6,273 nucleotides of DNA from an uncultured Bacteroidota bacterium. GTDB taxonomy: Bacteria; Bacteroidota; Bacteroidia; Chitinophagales; Saprospiraceae. The stretch's first letter is position 1. Every line of letters begins with the position of its first letter. The stretch covers positions 1-6,273 of the forward strand of contig CALEIL010000363.1 in NCBI GenBank assembly GCA_937876435.1. Direction: 5' to 3'. The notes below the pieces were generated by a model. That model made no database searches. It was given only the letters and a program-made list of their open reading frames with translations, and was not told where the DNA came from. The position numbers and the translations under genes are program-made. Below are positions 1-5,262 of the stretch, in pieces.

Positions 1-2
1 AA

Positions 3-236
3 GTTCAATTTTATTTTACACCTGTTAATGCCTCATGGCTAAATATGGCCGAAATCGAAATACATGCTATAAGTGTTCAATGCTTACACCGTAGAATGAA
101 GGAACAAAAAACAGTATCGACAGAAATCGAGGCACTGGTAAAGCATAGAAATGATAATTGCATCAAAACTAATTGGCAATTTTCCATTCCTGATGCCAGA
201 GAAAAATTTCAAAGGTTTTATGCTGATTTATATTGA
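3..236 (+). CDS. IS630-family transposase, C-terminal part (5' end outside window)
   Basis: The reading frame is open from base 3 to a TGA at 234-236 and gives 77 residues, so the gene enters from the left edge. The ATG at 45 is internal. The protein begins with a version of the IS630 signature H-Y/F-T-P-x-H-A-S-W-L-N-x-x-E (here FYFTPVNASWLNMAEIE). In the family this carries the third acidic residue of the DDE catalytic centre, here E17 of the visible part. It continues with the typical tail: QCLHRR, a charged helix with a KHRND stretch, then NWQFSIPDAREKFQRFY. IS630 transposases move their own element by cut-and-paste into TA targets. The His usual before A-S-W-L is Asn here, a small deviation. 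The C-terminus looks complete, and whether the element is intact cannot be judged because the rest is missing. The DNA is AT-richer than the genes to the right, which fits an acquired element. No right terminal inverted repeat can be assigned without the left end. Confidence 0.88.
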   Translation, partial: VQFYFTPVNASWLNMAEIEIHAISVQCLHRRMKEQKTVSTEIEALVKHRNDNCIKTNWQFSIPDAREKFQRFYADLY

Positions 237-270
237 ATAATTAATTATAAAAACTTATAAAACTAGAATC

Positions 271-285
271 CAAGGTTGATCCTTG
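271..285. terminator. Weak hairpin after the transposase gene
   Basis: A 5-bp perfect inverted repeat, CAAGG and CCTTG, surrounds the loop TTGAT, 35 bases after the transposase stop. There is no T-run after it, so terminator function is doubtful. It could equally belong to the end of the insertion sequence. Confidence 0.2.
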
Positions 286-486
286 TCTGAATCTCTACGT
301 CATCATTTAAGGGGCCAGGACAATTCCATTTACTAGAGAAATTTTTATATTGGGCAAAATTGCGGAACGGAGAGAGGTGCATAAAGCCTTTCGTCAAATG
401 GACGTTAAGTGGTGGAATCAGATGATCACCATGATTTTTTTAGAATCATTCTGATGAAGCCATCCAATATCATAAATCGCACATCA

Positions 487-1590
487 ATGAATGGAGACGG
501 TGATAATACTTTTGTGAAGCTTTTACCGGGATGGTGGTTGATCCCATGCTTTGTACTTTTAATTTTCGGGTGTTCCATAGCCCAAAATCGCTCAATTTCT
601 AAAGATAATGCGGGTCAGCATTTGTATGCCAATCCGGTTTTTGAACCCATTCTGGCTGATCCTTCTGTTCTGAGAGAACCTGAAACGGGTGTCTTCTATG
701 CGTATGGAACCCAGGATAACTGGGGAGATGGGGAAGGCAGCCGGTTGATTCCCATCCTGCGCTCGGTCAATCTGGTGAACTGGGAAGTGGTGGGTGAAGC
801 ATTTGAAAAAAAACCGGGATGGAAAAGCAAGGGTGGACTGTGGGCTCCTGATGTGAATCTGGTGGATGGGACGTATTATCTGTACTATTCTTATTCTGTG
901 TGGGGGGACCCCAATCCGGGCATTGGGGTGGCGACAGCGAACCATCCTACGGGTCCGTTCAAGGATCAGGGGAAGCTTTTTACCAGCGAAGAGGTCGGTG
1001 TGCCCAATTCCATCGATCCCTTTTTTCACGAAGAAAACGATCAGAAGTATCTGTTTTGGGGAAGTTACAACGATTCACCCGCGCAGGGGACCTATGGGAT
1101 TCCGTTGGCTGAGGACGGTCTTTCCGCTCCGGATTTTTCAAGGAAAATAAAGATAGCAGCCGGAGATTTTGAAGGGGTAATGATCCATTACCGGGCAGGA
1201 TATTACTACTTCTTCGGTTCCAAAGGAAATTGCTGTGAGGGCGCTGATACAAAATATCACGTGATGATTGGCCGATCAAAAAATCTGATGGGTCCTTATG
1301 TTGATAAACAGGGTAATCCACTGACGGAACGGGGCAATGGCACCTTGTTTATCCAGGGGAATGAGATTTTCGTCGGACCGGGTCACAATGCCCGGCTGGT
1401 CACAGACGACGAGGGAACCGACTGGTTTATCTACCACGGAATAGACAGGAATCAGGGAAAGGTGTCGAGCGGTGCTACCCGCCGGATGTTGATGATGGAC
1501 CCCGTGATATGGCAGGAGAATGGATGGCCGATGATAAAAGGGAATACCCCCTCTACTACACCCCTGAAATCGCCGGTGTTTAAGAGGTAA
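487..1590 (+). CDS. Secreted GH43 glycoside hydrolase, arabinanase type
   Basis: Probably an exported five-bladed beta-propeller glycosidase of family GH43, most like endo-1,5-alpha-L-arabinanases that cut arabinan side chains of pectin. Numbering from ATG 487 (367 aa), the expected landmarks are in order: D58 in ADPS (general base), APDV near 120-123, D177 in SIDPFF (pKa-modulating Asp), E229 in DFEGVMI (general acid), and H300 in GPGHN, the conserved His of the family. There is also a CC pair at 249-250. No extra carbohydrate-binding domain fits in the length, so it is a single catalytic module. The start is uncertain. The frame is open from GTG 409, with ATGs at 454 and 487. The hydrophobic export signal (KLLPGWWLIPCFVLLIFGC) begins right after GTG 514, which would give the most compact signal peptide. 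C29 after LIFG could be a lipobox Cys, though Phe at -2 is unusual; cleavage after SIAQ by signal peptidase I is the alternative. Exact substrate (arabinan versus other arabinosides or xylosides) is inferred. Confidence 0.85.
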   Translation: MNGDGDNTFVKLLPGWWLIPCFVLLIFGCSIAQNRSISKDNAGQHLYANPVFEPILADPSVLREPETGVFYAYGTQDNWGDGEGSRLIPILRSVNLVNWEVVGEAFEKKPGWKSKGGLWAPDVNLVDGTYYLYYSYSVWGDPNPGIGVATANHPTGPFKDQGKLFTSEEVGVPNSIDPFFHEENDQKYLFWGSYNDSPAQGTYGIPLAEDGLSAPDFSRKIKIAAGDFEGVMIHYRAGYYYFFGSKGNCCEGADTKYHVMIGRSKNLMGPYVDKQGNPLTERGNGTLFIQGNEIFVGPGHNARLVTDDEGTDWFIYHGIDRNQGKVSSGATRRMLMMDPVIWQENGWPMIKGNTPSTTPLKSPVFKR

Positions 1591-1594
1591 ACAA

Positions 1595-1689
1595 GGGTAG
1601 CCCGGGAACCCCGTAGCTCCAGCTACGGGAAAATATGTAAAATTATAAGGGAGCTGGAGCTCCCTCTACCCCAGGGCTCCCGCTACCCC
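1595..1689. repeat. REP/BIME-like pair of palindromes in inverted orientation
   Basis: The gap between the convergent GH43 and VOC genes is almost filled by nested inverted repeats. The left hairpin is CCGTAGCT-CC-AGCTACGG (1611-1628). The right hairpin is GGGAGCT-GG-AGCTCCC (1649-1664). Outer arms GGGTAGC (1595-1601) and GCTACCC (1682-1688) also pair. The left unit (1595-1629) and the reverse complement of the right unit (1649-1689) read alike: each begins GGGTAGC, has a second GTAG, then shares AGCTCCAGCT. An AT-rich core lies between them (1630-1648). A GTAG head next to a palindrome is the known hallmark of REP elements mobilised by RAYT transposases, and two inverted REPs form a BIME. 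Copy number elsewhere in the genome is unknown. The element may also act as a two-way transcription terminator. Confidence 0.6.
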
Positions 1690-1692
1690 AGC

Positions 1693-2112
1693 TTAGAAAT
1701 CCTTGTTGTAATTGATCATCCAGCCGATGCCGAATTTGTCGATGAAACTTCCAAAATAATCGCCCCAGAATTGATCTTCCATAGGCATTTCAATGTTTCC
1801 GTCTACAGAGAGACCATTGAAGATCCGGTCCGCTTCCTCGCGACTGTCCGGATGGAGGGAAATGTACATATGATTTCCTTTGTCGAGGACGTGACCCTGT
1901 GAGGGCATGATGTCCGATGCCATGAGAACGGTGCTGCTACCGATCGGTAAGGAAATGTGCATCATCCGGTTTTTTTCATTATCAGGGGTTTGATCTCCCC
2001 CCGGCATTTCAGAAAATTTCATTTTTGTAATCTCCCCTCCGAAAACGGATTGGTAAAATTCAAATGCTTCTTCGGCCTGCCCGTCGAAATTGAGATAAGG
2101 ATTAGTTTTCAT
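1693..2112 (-). CDS. VOC superfamily protein, PhnB-like (glyoxalase fold)
   Basis: This 139-residue protein has the full pattern of the short PhnB-like VOC family: N-terminal PYLNFDGQAEEAFEFYQSVFGG (residues 5-26, written here as family landmark), M51-H-I-S-L, LMASD at 63-67, a helix with EEAD near 92-95, MPMEDQFWGDYFG (109-121), and the closing DKFGIGWMIN (125-134). The fold is built from paired beta-alpha-beta-beta-beta units and usually binds a metal or small molecule. Members are often labelled glyoxalase or 3-demethylubiquinone methyltransferase-like, but real substrates are mostly unknown and the link to phosphonate metabolism is not established. It is likely cytoplasmic, since no signal peptide is seen. 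ATG 2112 is the natural start: the nearby ATG just upstream is out of frame and hits TGA after two codons. It converges on the GH43 gene and is divergent from the WYL regulator, which may control it. Confidence 0.88.
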   Translation of the reverse strand: MKTNPYLNFDGQAEEAFEFYQSVFGGEITKMKFSEMPGGDQTPDNEKNRMMHISLPIGSSTVLMASDIMPSQGHVLDKGNHMYISLHPDSREEADRIFNGLSVDGNIEMPMEDQFWGDYFGSFIDKFGIGWMINYNKDF

Positions 2113-2278
2113 TTCATTTTTGTTCGTCAGTTAATAAGGCATATTTCAGATCGTTTTACTTGAATTGCGATCATCAATATATTTGTCCCAGTAAATTTAA
2201 CGGGAATTTTTCCTCTATTAGAGTGTATTTGCGGCAAGTTGAGGGGTGATTGAGCCAAATTTTGTTTATGGTGGGAAC

Positions 2279-2298
2279 GTTGAACGAAGGTTGACGAA
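2279..2298. repeat. Short imperfect tandem repeat, possible operator
   Basis: GTTGAACGAA is followed after one base by GTTGACGAA, so the two half-sites are about one helical turn apart. They lie between the divergent VOC and regulator genes, where an autoregulatory site would be expected. Two short copies can arise by chance, so the operator role is a guess. Confidence 0.25.
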
Positions 2299-2465
2299 AG
2301 CGGGATCATAAGATCGCCGGGAAAAAGCTCATCTAGAATCGATCGTGTCTGCCCCGGAGCTGCAGATCTTTCTGCCCAGGAAAGATTCTACAGGAAAAGT
2401 TCTGCGTAAAACCGCGAGAGCTTGATTTAGCAATCATCGTCCGGTTGTCAAAATTCAAAATTATC

Positions 2466-2498
2466 TTTGCCGTTATAATTTATCTCTGTTATTATTTG
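2466..2498 (+). promoter_or_regulatory. Candidate Bacteroidota-type promoter for the WYL regulator
   Basis: TTTG at 2466-2469 is followed after 21 bases by ATTATTTG (2491-2498). The known Bacteroidota sigma pattern is TTTG, 19-21 bases, TAnnTTTG. The -33 word and the spacing fit, and the TTTG of the -7 element fits, but its leading TA is absent. Transcription would start only a few bases before ATG 2511, giving a very short leader. Judged by eye. Confidence 0.3.
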
Positions 2499-2510
2499 AA
2501 ATACTCTCGA

Positions 2511-3476
2511 ATGGATTACGATACACCCAACCGTTTCGATCGCATTGTTGCTATTTTGATCCAGTTACAATCCAAAAAAACGGTCAAAGCCCAGGAATTG
2601 GCCGATCGGTTTCAGGTCAGTTTGCGCACTATATACCGAGATATCCGGAGTCTCAATTCAGCCGGCGTCCCCATCATTGGAGAAGCGGGTATGGGGTATT
2701 CGATGATGGAAGGTTACCGGTTGCCCCCCGTTATGTTTTCAAAGGAGGAAGCAGGTAGTTTTGTAGCCGCAGAAAAATTGATGCAACACTTCTCCGACAA
2801 AAATCTGGGAAATCATTTCGAATCGGCCATGTTCAAGATCAAGTCCGTATTGCGTGGTTCGGTCAAGGATTGGGTGGTGGCTCTGGATTCGCATATCAGT
2901 ATCCATTCCGTCCAAAAGGCATTCAACCAACAAATACCCAACGCGTTGGAAATCCTGTTTGAAAGCGTGGTCGAAAAAAAGCAGGTGATTTTAAACTATC
3001 AATCCATGAGACAGGCGACGCCGGTCCTGCGAAATGTGGAGGTGGTGGGGCTTTTCCATGAAAACAGGTTTTGGTACATTCTCGGCTATTGTCATTTGAG
3101 GAAAGATTACCGGCAATTTCGGATCGACCGGATTCACAACATCACCCAAAGCGATCAGACATTTAAACTTTCCCACGGTACGGTCGCAGAACACCGTCAA
3201 AAGATGGATCAGCACGACAAGACAAAAGTGATTTTGCTGGTCGATAAAAATACTGCGAAGTATATGAAGTATGATCGGGACGCTTTTGGCTTTATTTCCG
3301 AAAGGGATACAGATTCGGGTCAGGTGGAAATGACCTTCAGTGTCCGGGATACCATCACGGGCTTTCCGCGCTGGTTTTTGATGTTCGCCGATTCAGCCCG
3401 GATATTGGAACCGGAACCATTGAAAGAAACGATCCGGAAAATTTTGAAGGAAGCCACCAAAAAACAAGAGGTATAA
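2511..3476 (+). CDS. YafY-like HTH-WYL transcriptional regulator
   Basis: A 321-residue DNA-binding regulator with the standard two-part layout. Residues about 8-55 form a winged helix-turn-helix of the HTH_11/DeoR-like type (RFDRIVAILIQL, then KAQELADRFQVSLRTIYRDI), followed by the wing-like G-x-G-Y segment near 60-69. Residues about 145-220 form a WYL domain: W188-Y189-I190 stands where the WYL triad sits (Leu replaced by Ile), followed by RQFRIDRI (201-208), the conserved basic patch. A C-terminal extension (about 238-315) matches the WCX region. WYL domains sense ligands, in some proteins nucleic acids or nucleotides, but the ligand here is unknown. ATG 2511 is chosen because the family starts just before the R-x-D/x-R helix; a longer TTG start at 2445 adds an implausible hydrophobic stretch. 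It sits divergent from a VOC gene and convergent with a DinB gene, a common setting for YafY-type regulators, which suggests local control. Confidence 0.9.
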   Translation: MDYDTPNRFDRIVAILIQLQSKKTVKAQELADRFQVSLRTIYRDIRSLNSAGVPIIGEAGMGYSMMEGYRLPPVMFSKEEAGSFVAAEKLMQHFSDKNLGNHFESAMFKIKSVLRGSVKDWVVALDSHISIHSVQKAFNQQIPNALEILFESVVEKKQVILNYQSMRQATPVLRNVEVVGLFHENRFWYILGYCHLRKDYRQFRIDRIHNITQSDQTFKLSHGTVAEHRQKMDQHDKTKVILLVDKNTAKYMKYDRDAFGFISERDTDSGQVEMTFSVRDTITGFPRWFLMFADSARILEPEPLKETIRKILKEATKKQEV

Positions 3477-3481
3477 GAAAA

Positions 3482-3512
3482 CCCTTTCAATCCCATATCG
3501 AGATTGAAAGGG
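3482..3512 (-). terminator. Hairpin terminator between convergent regulator and DinB genes
   Basis: A perfect 11-bp stem, CCCTTTCAATC (3482-3492) with GATTGAAAGGG (3502-3512), encloses a 9-base loop. On the minus strand the hairpin is followed directly by TTTTCTT, so it is a classical intrinsic terminator for the DinB gene, whose stop is 13 bases before it. On the plus strand it follows the regulator stop by five bases but lacks a T-run, so it may work less well in that direction. Confidence 0.8.
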
Positions 3513-3525
3513 CAACAATTCTGGA

Positions 3526-4023
3526 TTATGGTCTGTCCCAAAAGGCTGGTGGCTCGATTCCCAGGGAACGCAAATAGACGTAGCCCTGTCCCCGGTGATG
3601 GATTTCATTGTCGATATAATACAATATAGAGGAAAGGACGGTACCCTCCCACTGGCCAAAACTTTTAATGGGATCATGAAACCTGGACTCGGGAATTTCC
3701 TTCCAATGCGAATTGAGTGTTTCGGTGGATTCATCCCACCAACGCAATATGGTGTCCTTGCTGTTTTTATGATCGAGCTTTTCCTCGAATGCAGATTGCT
3801 GACCAGTGGCAATTTCACGGACTCCAGGCCCAGCTATGGCCAGTAATTCCATCACCATGTCGGCGAATGTTCGCATCCCTCCGATCTGGTGACTAAAAAA
3901 CTCTTTCTCTGGAAATGCTTCGATCACTCTGCGTGTTAAATCCCGGTGCCCCTGCCAGTGTTTCAACAATTCATCGGGTGTGATGACTTCATCTACGGTT
4001 GCTTTTTTTGCTGTGCTGTTCAT
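3526..4023 (-). CDS. DinB family protein (four-helix bundle)
   Basis: A 165-residue soluble protein of the DinB/YfiT-like four-helix-bundle superfamily. The best marker is the C-terminal helix DNEIHHRGQGYVYLRSLGIEPP (138-159, quoted as separate pieces DNEIHHRGQ and YVYLRSLG), which is the usual end of these proteins. F123-G-Q-W-E-G precedes it, and IGGMRTFADMVMELLAIAG (47-65) is the second helix. Many relatives bind a metal through three His and act as thiol-dependent transferases or hydrolases, and others are only known as DNA-damage-induced. Here the His that usually opens the HxxHH motif is Asn (N139), and no His is seen in the helix-2 ligand position, so metal binding may differ. ATG 4023 is chosen over the upstream ATG at 4086 because it gives the normal length and leaves room for the promoter candidate. 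Function beyond the family is unknown. Confidence 0.85.
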   Translation of the reverse strand: MNSTAKKATVDEVITPDELLKHWQGHRDLTRRVIEAFPEKEFFSHQIGGMRTFADMVMELLAIAGPGVREIATGQQSAFEEKLDHKNSKDTILRWWDESTETLNSHWKEIPESRFHDPIKSFGQWEGTVLSSILYYIDNEIHHRGQGYVYLRSLGIEPPAFWDRP

Positions 4024-4031
4024 AATTCTAT

Positions 4032-4065
4032 AAAATTTATGGTTTAATAATTTCAACACTACAAA
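4032..4065 (-). promoter_or_regulatory. Candidate Bacteroidota-type promoter for the DinB gene
   Basis: Read on the minus strand, TTTG (4065-4062) is followed after 22 bases by TAAATTTT (4039-4032), one base from the TAnnTTTG consensus. The spacing is one base longer than usual. It lies just upstream of ATG 4023, supporting that start over the one at 4086, which would place this promoter inside the gene. Confidence 0.35.
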
Positions 4066-4221
4066 CCTAAGACCCGCAAATGACAACCCTCTGTCAGCAG
4101 GGAAATGTTAAAGTTTTTATCTGGAATTACATTTTAAAATTGAGAAAATCATAGAAATCATGCCCCAAACTCCCTCCAATATGTGGTTATTAAATTCGGA
4201 CATGCGAAATGGGTACCAATC

Positions 4222-5013
4222 TCATTTATATTTAATCTTCCCTTTGACAACTTTCTGTTGACTTCTCTGAATTCCGTAGAGTATTGAAGGATTTCCGGGG
4301 TCGACGGCAATGCCTTGCCCCTCAAAAGGGGCTTTCAGGGTGCGTATCCACCGTAAAGTGAAGCCATGATCAGGGAATTCCAATACGTATACCTCTTTGA
4401 AATCGTGCCCGGTCAGATAAATTTTCCCCTCCTCGGTGATGTAACCACCCGAATTACTCATTGAATCAAAGCGTTGTATCAAATCAGGAGGTAATATCCA
4501 CCCCGATACACGCTGCCAATCAGAGGTATATTTGATGATTTGGGTCCATCGATTATCTCTACCCGTAAGTTCTTTAAACCGATTGTATTGTGCAAAAGCG
4601 ACATACCAATGTCCATCATGCCAATCGATCCAGGTAGCTGAACCGATATTAATCCCAAAACTATGACTTCCGACAGGTTCAAGGCTATTGCAATCAAAGA
4701 TCTCGATGGAACTGGCCATTGGGATTTCAGGGAAATTGGAATGTGCACAATACAAATACCCATCTTTGACAATCCCGCTGTTGAGATGTTGGAAGACACC
4801 CGTTGTATCTTGCCAGCTTTGAATTAATTTTCCAGTAGATTTTTCGTGTTTCTCAATCGTTTTGTTAGCGATCACGTACACATATCGATTGTCGACGGCT
4901 ACTGCTTGACGTGCTGCCGATGATGTAAATTCGTCCAGTGAATCGATGGCTTGGCTACTCAAACTGGTAGTAGTATACAAGATAAAAGCAAAAGTGATTA
5001 ATCGTATGCACAT
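4222..5013 (-). CDS. Secreted protein of unknown function, probable beta-propeller
   Basis: A 263-residue exported protein that I cannot assign to a characterised family. The first 22 residues form a signal peptide (MCIRLITFAFILY..., likely cleaved after SSQA). The rest consists of repeated beta-strand units: each has a hydrophobic 'YVYVIAN', 'GYLYCAHS', 'GHWYVAF', 'GKIYLTGHD' or 'SILYGI' strand followed by a turn, about 40-50 residues apart, as in a five- or six-bladed propeller of the NHL/quinoprotein type. Conserved-looking spots are HLNSG (76-80), YCAHSNFP (88-95), TWIDWHDGHWY (127-137), SGG (188-190), TGHD (201-204) and FEGQGIAVDP (230-239). Several His residues point to a shared ligand or metal site, but this is inference. 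Similar proteins in Planctomycetota, Verrucomicrobiota and Bacteroidota are, from memory, mostly labelled hypothetical. It is divergent from the ceramidase-like gene across 249 bases, so the two may be co-regulated. Confidence 0.75.
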   Translation of the reverse strand: MCIRLITFAFILYTTTSLSSQAIDSLDEFTSSAARQAVAVDNRYVYVIANKTIEKHEKSTGKLIQSWQDTTGVFQHLNSGIVKDGYLYCAHSNFPEIPMASSIEIFDCNSLEPVGSHSFGINIGSATWIDWHDGHWYVAFAQYNRFKELTGRDNRWTQIIKYTSDWQRVSGWILPPDLIQRFDSMSNSGGYITEEGKIYLTGHDFKEVYVLEFPDHGFTLRWIRTLKAPFEGQGIAVDPGNPSILYGIQRSQQKVVKGKIKYK

Positions 5014-5262
5014 ATTGGTTCTTTGATTTTCCTAAAGTTATCGACAATATCATTTATTAAAATTTCTAAGATTTGTACTGGTCAAAACTATTGTGAAAAA
5101 AGTTGTTTACACACACGGGATTCTATTGGGCTACTCCATTGCGGGATTTTAATAAATATACAAAAACTCCACTTTCTACCGGTAAAAAATAATATTGTCC
5201 ATATCTTGATCCGATACAATCCTAAGATTATTCTGAAAAGTAAAATTCAAAGTTTTTAATTC
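5014..5262. other. AT-rich divergent promoter region
   Basis: These 249 bases separate the starts of the exported propeller protein and the ceramidase-like gene and are clearly AT-richer than either. They must carry both promoters. Partial matches to the -7 word exist: TAATATTG at 5190-5197 on the plus strand, and TAACTTTA on the minus strand about 20 bases upstream of ATG 5013. Neither has a well-placed TTTG. The open frame across 5023-5259 has no protein-like features and I do not call it a gene. Confidence 0.5.

Larger units (their letters stand above)
2113..2510. other. Divergent intergenic region between the VOC gene and the WYL regulator
   Basis: No convincing gene is seen in these 398 bases; the short open frames on both strands have no recognisable protein features. 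It should hold the promoters of both neighbours. Visible elements are an imperfect tandem repeat GTTGAACGAA / GTTGACGAA (2279-2288 and 2290-2298), a 7-bp hairpin ATCTTTC / GAAAGAT with a 7-base loop (2366-2372 and 2380-2386), and a candidate promoter at 2466-2498. The TTG at 2445 could extend the regulator by 22 residues, but these are hydrophobic and unlike the start of this family, so I treat them as untranslated. Confidence 0.55.

Noticed and set aside
592..1029. Open frame of 145 codons on the minus strand inside the GH43 gene
   Set aside because: It is fully covered by the well-supported GH43 gene, has no recognisable domain, and its composition (many Arg, His, Ile, Pro) is typical of an antisense shadow frame.
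1595..1689. CRISPR-like or tRNA-like reading of the GC-rich palindromes
   Set aside because: There are only two units, in opposite orientation and without regular spacers, and no cloverleaf can be drawn. A REP/BIME-like element fits better.
2127..2309. 60-codon minus-strand frame upstream of the VOC gene
   Set aside because: No protein features are visible, and it covers the region where the VOC promoter must lie.
2445..2510. Upstream TTG extension of the WYL regulator as a membrane anchor
   Set aside because: The 22 added residues are hydrophobic but depend on a rare start codon, overlap a promoter candidate, and precede a family-typical N-terminus at ATG 2511.
3393..3818. Open frame of 141 codons on the minus strand across the regulator end and the DinB gene
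   Set aside because: It overlaps the DinB gene in another frame and crosses the terminator hairpin; no family features are visible.
4087..4102. Imperfect inverted repeat CCCTCTG / CAGCAGGG between the DinB and propeller genes
   Set aside because: The stem is short and bulged with almost no loop and no T-run. It is too weak to call a terminator or an operator.
5023..5259. 78-codon open frame upstream of the ceramidase-like gene
   Set aside because: It fills the AT-rich divergent promoter region, lacks any domain-like pattern, and would leave no room for promoters.
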